Made by a program: the position numbers and the translations under genes
Part shown: in pieces, positions 58,545 through 64,000 of the stretch
How the letters are laid out: every line of letters begins with the position of its first letter
Numbering within the stretch: the first letter of the stretch is position 1
Source of the DNA: an uncultured Collinsella sp.
GTDB lineage: Bacteria > Actinomycetota > Coriobacteriia > Coriobacteriales > Coriobacteriaceae
Direction of reading: 5' to 3'
DNA length: 64,000 bases
Assembly: GCA_902464495.1 (NCBI GenBank)
Contig: CABQJK010000006.1
Location: 1-64,000, forward strand
Notes under the pieces: model-generated
The model's database searches: none
The model's input: only the letters and a program-made list of their open reading frames with translations
What the model was told of the DNA's origin: nothing

Positions 58545-59846
58545 ATGGCCAAGAGCAGGTACGCCGATGCCACCAAGGCCGCTCGCAGGGCCGCGATGTC
58601 TGCCCACAAAGTCACGGCTGCGGCGAATGCAGGCAACGCCGACGCGTCCGTGCAGCCGACTGCCGGCGCTGTCGCCGAACCCGCCCGTGACGCCCGTCGC
58701 GACGAGCTGACGCACGTGGACGCCAAGGGCGAGGTACGCATGGTCGACGTGTCCGACAAGGCCGAGACCCATCGCATCGCCATCGCCGAGGGCACCATCC
58801 TCATGCATCCCGAGACGCAGGCCATGGTGCTGCAGGACCGCGCCAAAAAGGGCGATGTGCTTGCCTGCGCGCGCGTGGCGGGCATCATGGCCATCAAGCG
58901 CACGAGTGACATCATCCCCATGTGCCATCCGCTGCTCATTACCAAGAGCAAGTGCGACATTGCGCCCATCGCTGCGGCGGGGACGCCGGCCGAGGACGTG
59001 CCCGAGGGCTGGGCGCCGGCGCGCGCGGACGGGCAGGTCGGCTTTCACGTACTGGTTACGGCGGGCGTGACGGGCAAGACGGGTATCGAGATGGAGGCCC
59101 TGACCGGCGCGAGCGCCGCGTGCCTAACGATCTATGACATGTGCAAGGCCGTCGATCGCGGCATGGAGATCGTCGACGTGCGCCTGTTGCACAAGGAGGG
59201 CGGCCGCTCGGGTGTGTGGGACCGCGCCGAGCGCCAGGCCGCTGCTGTTGAGGCTGTGGGGGCCGCGGGCGACGCACCCGCGAGCGCACCCGTCGCCGTT
59301 GCACCCGCAGCTCCGACACCGGCAGTCCCCGCGATCGCGTTTATCGGCTACCAAAACTCGGGCAAGACCACACTCGTCGAGAAGGTCATTGCCGAGCTCA
59401 CCCGCCGCGGCCTGCGCGTGGGTTCGCTCAAGCATCATGGGCATCATGGCTTTGATATCGATGTACCCGCTAAGGATACGTGGCGCCATCACCAGGCCGG
59501 ATCCAAGCACGTGGGACTCATCTGCGCCACGCGCTGGGCGGAGTACGCCGACACGCGCGAGGAGGACGAGATGCCCGCGCGCGAGCTGCTGTCGCGCTAC
59601 AACGATGTCGACGTGGTGATCATCGAGGGCTACAAGACCGAGGGCTTCGACAATATCGTGGTCGCGCGCTCCGGTGTCGATCGCTTGCGTGGCAAGAGCT
59701 CGCTCGACCTGGTCGACGGTCACACGCTAGCCCTTGCCTGCAACGAGGCCCTGGCACGTCAGGCCTTCGACGCCGGCTTTGCGACCCGAACCATCAACAT
59801 CAACGACGCCCGAGCCATCTGCGACCTTATCCAAGATCACCTTTAG
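58545..59846 (+). CDS. MoaC-MobB fusion (molybdopterin synthesis and guanine-nucleotide-binding)
   Basis: 433 residues. After an Ala/Arg-rich leader of about 60 residues, MoaC (about residues 62-235) has KGDVLACARVAGIMAIKRT, IPMCHPLLITK and GKTGIEMEALTGAS. After an Ala/Pro linker comes MobB with Walker A GYQNSGKTTLVEK and VVIIEGYKTEG. MoaC makes cPMP with MoaA; MobB helps MobA attach GMP. Fusion of an early and a late enzyme is unusual. The start at MAKSRYADATK follows GGAGGATGATCAT. Confidence 0.9.
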   Translation: MAKSRYADATKAARRAAMSAHKVTAAANAGNADASVQPTAGAVAEPARDARRDELTHVDAKGEVRMVDVSDKAETHRIAIAEGTILMHPETQAMVLQDRAKKGDVLACARVAGIMAIKRTSDIIPMCHPLLITKSKCDIAPIAAAGTPAEDVPEGWAPARADGQVGFHVLVTAGVTGKTGIEMEALTGASAACLTIYDMCKAVDRGMEIVDVRLLHKEGGRSGVWDRAERQAAAVEAVGAAGDAPASAPVAVAPAAPTPAVPAIAFIGYQNSGKTTLVEKVIAELTRRGLRVGSLKHHGHHGFDIDVPAKDTWRHHQAGSKHVGLICATRWAEYADTREEDEMPARELLSRYNDVDVVIIEGYKTEGFDNIVVARSGVDRLRGKSSLDLVDGHTLALACNEALARQAFDAGFATRTININDARAICDLIQDHL

Positions 59847-60184
59847 GCTTGACGCTGCGCCGGCCCCAAGCACCCCATCTCGCCCCTCAAGCCGTCGCTC
59901 GCGTACCAAAGTACGCGTCGCTCCTCTTTCGGGGCGACCTGGGGCACTTGGAACCGGCTCGCTACGTTGCCATATCATTGGGCCACCACAGGCAGGCACC
60001 TTTGTGGTGGTTTTTGCTTTGGTAGATGTGTGAGACATGCCTTACAATCTACCAAGTAGTTCATGACGGGCGAAAAACGGAGAGAAGGAGCCCGATGCGT
60101 CCTTAACGTTGCATACAGAAAGATTGAGTCGATGGTCGGCGGTCAATGCCCGCGGCCCGTATTCGTATGCAACAAGGAGCGCCC
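59847..60184. other. Gap after moaC-mobB: nested hairpin and family B repeat
   Basis: A large imperfect nested hairpin (about 59860-59970) with an inner CGCGTAC / GTACGCG stem and an outer CCAAG.ACCCC / GGGGCACTTGG stem is followed by a family B repeat. The MFS promoter presumably lies after it. No gene is seen. Confidence 0.55.
59983..60015. repeat. REP-like terminator, family B copy 2
   Basis: CCACCACA (59983-59990) / TGTGGTGG (60003-60010) followed by T5. Confidence 0.75.
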
Positions 60185-61465
60185 ATGTCCCTATCGCTAT
60201 TCTCACAATCCCAACCATCGCTGTCCGCGCAGGCAAAGCGCCTGGTGGCGATGCGCTTTCTCATCTACACCGGTTTTCAGACCAGTTATTTTATCGGCGT
60301 CATCGGAACGCTCACCTATGCAGACGGTGCCTCAGTCGTGGCGACGTCGCTGGCCGTTCTGTTTATGAACGTTTTCGTGATCCTGGGATCCTTTGCGGGT
60401 GGCGCGGCACTCGACGCCTGGGGTCCGCGCCGTCATTTCTTGCTGAGCATCGTCGGCACGCTCGCAACCGGCACGGCAATCATCGCCTTTGGTAGCGCGA
60501 CCGGCGTCGTCCTACTCGGCGCGGTGTTTCTGGGCTTTACGATGGGATTCGCCCAGCCCATCGCCACATCCTATCCGGCCTACCTCACCGACGACCCTGT
60601 CGAGCTCAAAGACATCAACTCCGCCATCGCCATGGTTTCAAACGTGAGTATCATCGTTGGCCCCACGCTGGGCGGCTTTGTCGCGGCGGCTGCGTCGTCG
60701 CGCGCGGTGTTCGTGCTCATGATGCTCTTTACCGTGCTGGCGCTCGTCGTCGGTTGGGGCTTTAGGCCGCAGGCCAGCCATGTCGCCGGGCATGCGGATG
60801 CCGATTCGGCAGAGGAAGGGGAGCGTGCGGGCCAAAGCCCCAACCCCAACACGTCCGCCCGCACCACCTTCGCGGCCAGCATCAAAACGGTCTTCACCAA
60901 CAGCGTTCTCGCCCTGCTGTTCTGCATCATTTTCCTTTCGAACTTTGGCTACGGTGCCTTCGATCCGCTGGAGTCGTTCTTCTATCGCGACGTCTTGCAC
61001 GTCGGCGTCGAATGGATGGGCTGGCTCTCGTCGGCCTGCGGCGTGGGCGCAGTGCTGGGCGCCTTGGTCGCGCTCCGCATGCCGCCGCGCCTGGTCAACC
61101 TTAAGACGCTGCTCGTGGCGCTTATGTCCGTAGGCCTGGGAAGCCTGCTTTACGTAGGCACGCCGTACGTAGGCGTGGCCCTCATCGGTCAGATCGCCCT
61201 GGGCGTTGCCTGGGGTGTCGTCAATCCACTCCACAACACCATCGTGCAAACGACGGCTCCGCTCGAGCAACTCGGCCGCGTCAACTCGGTCATGGGCTTT
61301 GGCAATATGTTCGCCGGCGTGGCGCCGCTAGCGATCGCCCCGTGGTTGGCGTCGACATTTGGCGTGCAGCAGACGCTCGTTGGCGCGGGCCTGGTCGTAA
61401 CGGCTGTCCCCGCAGCATTGCTGCTGTTTGGACGCAAACATTTTGATCGTGCTGCAGAGCGGTAA
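60185..61465 (+). CDS. MFS transporter
   Basis: 426 residues with about 12 transmembrane helices, a central cytosolic loop rich in charged residues (about 200-225), and Gly/Pro-rich motifs of drug-type MFS proteins. No soluble domains. The substrate is unknown; no clustered biosynthetic or regulatory gene gives a clue. The start was chosen at MSLSLFSQSQ because AAGGAGCGCCC lies upstream; an ATG 13 codons earlier gives an unlikely Arg-rich leader. Confidence 0.82.
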   Translation: MSLSLFSQSQPSLSAQAKRLVAMRFLIYTGFQTSYFIGVIGTLTYADGASVVATSLAVLFMNVFVILGSFAGGAALDAWGPRRHFLLSIVGTLATGTAIIAFGSATGVVLLGAVFLGFTMGFAQPIATSYPAYLTDDPVELKDINSAIAMVSNVSIIVGPTLGGFVAAAASSRAVFVLMMLFTVLALVVGWGFRPQASHVAGHADADSAEEGERAGQSPNPNTSARTTFAASIKTVFTNSVLALLFCIIFLSNFGYGAFDPLESFFYRDVLHVGVEWMGWLSSACGVGAVLGALVALRMPPRLVNLKTLLVALMSVGLGSLLYVGTPYVGVALIGQIALGVAWGVVNPLHNTIVQTTAPLEQLGRVNSVMGFGNMFAGVAPLAIAPWLASTFGVQQTLVGAGLVVTAVPAALLLFGRKHFDRAAER

Positions 61466-61530
61466 AAACCGTCACAACATTCGGTAAAAATCGCGATTTC
61501 GCCGAATAACGTCGAATGTTGTGATGGATT
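61466..61530. repeat. REP-like palindrome, family C copy 3 (diverged)
   Basis: AAACCGTCACAACATTCG / complement with wobble changes, directly after the MFS stop codon. Confidence 0.7.
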
Positions 61531-61554
61531 GTGCTGGGCTTTGAGCACTGCAAG

Positions 61555-61591
61555 CCGCCACAAAGGGGCCAGGCACCTTTGTGGTGGTTTT
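61555..61591. repeat. REP-like terminator, family B copy 3
   Basis: CCGCCACAAAGG / CCTTTGTGGTGG (61555-61566 / 61576-61587) then T5. Confidence 0.8.
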
Positions 61592-61681
61592 TGCTTTGGC
61601 AGGCCGCGCCTGTGCCTTGGTATACCATGTACGCCGTTCGCGAATACACCCCACACCGCCGCACAACCCAGAAAGGCCCCC

Positions 61682-62503
61682 ATGGACACCACCTTCAGCC
61701 ACATCAAAGCCGTGTTCTGCGATATCGACGGTACGCTGCTCACGAGCCAGCACACGGTGTCCCCGCGCACCGTGGCGGCGATCCGCGCCCTGCGCGAGCG
61801 CGGCGTGCTCTTTGGCCTGTGCACCGGGCGCGACGCCCACGCGACCGAGGCCATGTACGAGCTCTGGGGCATCGAAGGCCTGGTGGACGTGCTCGTGGGT
61901 TGCGGTGGCGCCGAGGTCATCGACCGCGCGCACGACATCAACGAGCTGAGCTATCCGCTGCCGGGCGAGACCATCGCGCGCATCTGCAGGCACATGGCGG
62001 ACCTTCCGGCAACGCCCGTCTGCCCCCGAGACGGCGTGTTCTACGTGCCCGAGAGCAACGCGTGCGTCGAGCACCTGTCGCGCGTCGATGGCGTGCCCTA
62101 CCAGGTGGTCGATTTTGCCGAGTTTTTGCGCGAGCCGCAGCCCAAGGTGATGTTTACCATGGCGCCCGAGGTAATGCCGCGGGTGATTGAGCGGGCGTCG
62201 ACGTTTGCCGATAACACCGTTAAGGCGGCGGCTCTGCAAACCACGCAGCGGCTCTACGAGTTCATGGATCCGCGCGTGTCCAAGACGCGCGGCCTTGTGC
62301 GCGTGGCGGAGCTCAACGACATGGAGCTCCAGGAGATCTGCGTGTTTGGCGATGCCGATAACGACACCTGCATGGTTGCCGACGCCGGCGTGGGCGTGGC
62401 CATGGCAAACGGCAGCGATGCCACCCGCTCCGCCGCCGATTTTGTAACCGCCAGCAACGACAAAGACGGCATTGCGATCTTTATCGAGGAGCATCTGCTG
62501 TAG
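61682..62503 (+). CDS. HAD-superfamily phosphatase (Cof-like)
   Basis: 273 residues: motif I FCDIDGTLLTS, a C2-type cap, and motif IV CVFGDADNDTCMVADAG with the later ATRSAADFV. Cof-type enzymes dephosphorylate sugar phosphates or cofactor precursors; the substrate is not apparent. The start follows AAAGGCCCC. Confidence 0.85.
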   Translation: MDTTFSHIKAVFCDIDGTLLTSQHTVSPRTVAAIRALRERGVLFGLCTGRDAHATEAMYELWGIEGLVDVLVGCGGAEVIDRAHDINELSYPLPGETIARICRHMADLPATPVCPRDGVFYVPESNACVEHLSRVDGVPYQVVDFAEFLREPQPKVMFTMAPEVMPRVIERASTFADNTVKAAALQTTQRLYEFMDPRVSKTRGLVRVAELNDMELQEICVFGDADNDTCMVADAGVGVAMANGSDATRSAADFVTASNDKDGIAIFIEEHLL

Positions 62504-62516
62504 CGCCGGGGGAGAG

Positions 62517-62550
62517 CCACCACAATGGGGACAGGCACCTCTGCGGTGGC
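62517..62550. repeat. REP-like element, family B copy 4 (degenerate)
   Basis: CCACCACAATGG / CCTCTGCGGTGG, 14 bp after the HAD gene stop codon and without a T-run. Confidence 0.65.
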
Positions 62551-63007
62551 CTCAGGCGATTTGGGCGAATTGATACCTAAAATCTGTGCGAAAATTCAAA
62601 TATTGTTGTCTGAACATCACGCTTCTAACCACCGATGGGTTTAAGATATTCTCATCAATTTGGTAGGATATTCATCCCGGTTGATGGCCTACCGTTCATG
62701 GTCGATTTTCGACCGTTCACAGGATGTTTGCTCTTGAGCAAAATGTTGTGCAAATAAATCTAATGCCATTAAAAAATAATACGCAACTAAATTACCAGCA
62801 GAAACAAAAAATAGATAGCGAATAAACGAAGGCAAATCCGAGCAAATGTCAAGAGAATTGAGAACTCGCTACAAAAATGTCGGTTTTGTTGCTCAGATGT
62901 TTAAACAATCGTTATAATTGCATTACTAAACGAGCGCAATTACAGATTGCGCAGATACGTTTGATGGTGAAAGAGCAAGATCGCGGTCTCTTGGGGAGGA
63001 GGCATCG
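62551..63007. promoter_or_regulatory. AT-rich promoter region of the surface protein
   Basis: Markedly lower GC than the neighbouring genes. CCGTTC at 62692 and 62713 (21-bp offset, as in the uronate promoters). A TATAAT -10 is at 62913-62918, and GGGGAGGAGG precedes the ATG at 63008. No gene is seen in the 504-bp gap after the HAD stop. Confidence 0.6.
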
Positions 63008-64000
63008 ATGACAGCAAATTCAAACAAATCTAAGCAAGGTAATAAAGCGGCGCATCGTGTGATAGCGGGTGTTTTGTGCGGAGCTTCTGTCTTGAGCTTG
63101 GTACTGTCGCTCGTCATGCCCCCGATCTCCCAGGCCATCGCCAACGATGCCCAGACAGCTTTTACCGAGAAAACTGTAATGGGGGGGGGGTTCCTCAAGT
63201 GAGTCTACTGATGTAGACAACACTACCAACGGGGATACCGAAAACCAGAATAGTGACGAGACCGAGGGCGACGAGCCTGGCGACGATGCCCAACTTGAGG
63301 GACAGTCCGAGGAAGAACAGCAGAACGAGGATACAACGACTTCGGATGGTGAAACCGTTGCTGCGGTTGCGGAAAACGAGCAAACTAAAGCGGCTGCCGA
63401 GGGAATTGATAATGCAAGTGAGCTCAAAAATAAACTTGAGAGCGTTGCGGAAAATCAGTCCGGCAGTTTTCAATTGATGAAGGACCTAGACTGCAACGAA
63501 GAGATTATTCTCAATAAGAGTGGTAGCAATATTACCCTTGATCTTAATGGCTGCAAGATAAAGTACTCGAGCAATAATAAGTCGCTTTTCAATGTGAACA
63601 ATGGTGCCGTGTTTACAATCACGGATTCTAATCCGGGTGCGGATGAGATCGCTGACCCTCAGTCGCTGCAGGATCAAGACCAGAATCTGATAGCTGATAA
63701 TTGTGGCAAGACGGCAGAAATGTCCTATGTAAATAACGTTCCGAATGAGCTTACCTATTACGTGACTAAATCCAGCGTGGATACTACGGACAGCATTCGT
63801 ACAAACGAGACCACCTACAAGCACAAGGTCAAAATTAATGGCGCCATCGTGGCGTGCAGCAGCAGCAAAGTGAATCTCATCAAGCTTAACGGTGGTACAT
63901 TTAACCTTCAGGGTGGCGTGCTTACTCAAAAGAACAGTTGCAACGTTGATGGCCTTATCTATGCCCAGAACGTCTCTGCCGTCAACATGAGTGGCGGATA
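63008..64000 (+). pseudogene. Large surface protein split by a G10 tract near its start, possible phase variation (3' end outside window)
   Basis: Translation from 63008 gives a signal peptide (AAHRVIAGVLCGASVLSLVLSLVMP, cleavage near AIANDA), then M-G-G-G and a stop at 63200-63202, after the G10 tract 63181-63190. In the frame entered with 9 or 12 G residues, the sequence is open to the window end (at least 270 codons): an acidic Glu/Asp/Asn region (about 63200-63420), then beta-helix-like segments (LDLNGCKIKYSSNNKSLFNV, IKLNGGTFNLQGGVL) as in large cell-surface adhesins. As written the gene is off. A sequencing error in the G run is the alternative. Confidence 0.7.

Noticed and set aside
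1..64000. tRNA, rRNA, prophage, integrase or full insertion sequence
   Set aside because: I saw no tRNA-like cloverleaf, rRNA segment, integrase or transposase in the translated frames; a tRNAscan run would settle the tRNA point.

Overview
The window looks like a chromosomal segment of a gut actinobacterium of the class Coriobacteriia, most like Collinsella. The grounds are high GC, a GlnR-type orphan regulator beside a glutamine synthetase homologue, a Feo operon with two FeoA proteins and a Cys-rich partner, a lactate-racemase (lar) cluster, a MoaC-MobB fusion, and many small intergenic palindromes. This is inference from gene content; no rRNA or tRNA gene is present to confirm it.

Layout. 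1-3.7 kb: lar cluster, with larA (cut by the left edge) and larD facing larB, a larC lacking its C-terminal half, and a TetR gene. 3.8-6.9 kb: serB, aspS and an HPr paralogue with Asp at the regulatory Ser46 position. 7-10.5 kb: feoA-feoA-feoB plus a small Cys-rich protein. 10.6-43 kb: a large pectin/uronate and gluconate catabolic region. 43-45.2 kb: a divergent glutamine synthetase-like protein and a GlnR-like regulator. 45.3-49.5 kb: HtrA protease and DNA ligase A. 49.7-50.6 kb: a Phd/PIN toxin-antitoxin pair. 50.7-56 kb: a MATE exporter and a heterodimeric ABC exporter. 56-60 kb: a nuclease-like orphan flanked by palindromes, moaA and moaC-mobB. 60-62.5 kb: an MFS transporter and a HAD phosphatase. 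62.5-64 kb: AT-richer DNA and the start of a large surface protein with a G10 tract just after its signal peptide.

How the uronate region works together. A GPH-type symporter is the likely importer. GH28, a CE8-alpha/beta-hydrolase fusion, an SGNH esterase and GH105 appear to be cytoplasmic (no signal peptides) and would trim oligogalacturonides. UxaC-UxaB-UxaA takes galacturonate to 2-keto-3-deoxygluconate (KDG). An RpiB-type isomerase plus an SDR (DhuI/DhuD type) takes unsaturated uronate to KDG. GntP and an IlvD/Edd dehydratase would feed gluconate into KDG. KdgK and Eda finish the pathway. Three operator families mark the region: AGGTGAACGTTCACCT (about nine sites), CGAAATCGGTTTCG (four sites, beside a LacI gene) and an ATCAGACC inverted repeat (gluconate module). 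A fourth signal, paired CCGTTC repeats exactly 21 bp apart, precedes uxaC, the symporter, gntP and, at 62.7 kb, the surface protein.

The least explained material is regulatory. Two structured elements occur twice each, in the leaders or intercistronic gap of the KdgK/Eda operon and of a YczE-like membrane-protein gene. One is a long hairpin whose stem sequence differs completely between copies while a 22-nt loop is kept. The other is a region of about 110 nt with three conserved blocks and compensatory stem changes. I match neither to a known riboswitch class; they are the best candidates for an undescribed system here. Other notable points are the putative phase-variable surface protein, the glutamine synthetase-like protein lacking metal ligands, a 204-bp element with perfect 31-bp terminal inverted repeats, and seven tandem 10-bp units before an AAA ATPase gene.
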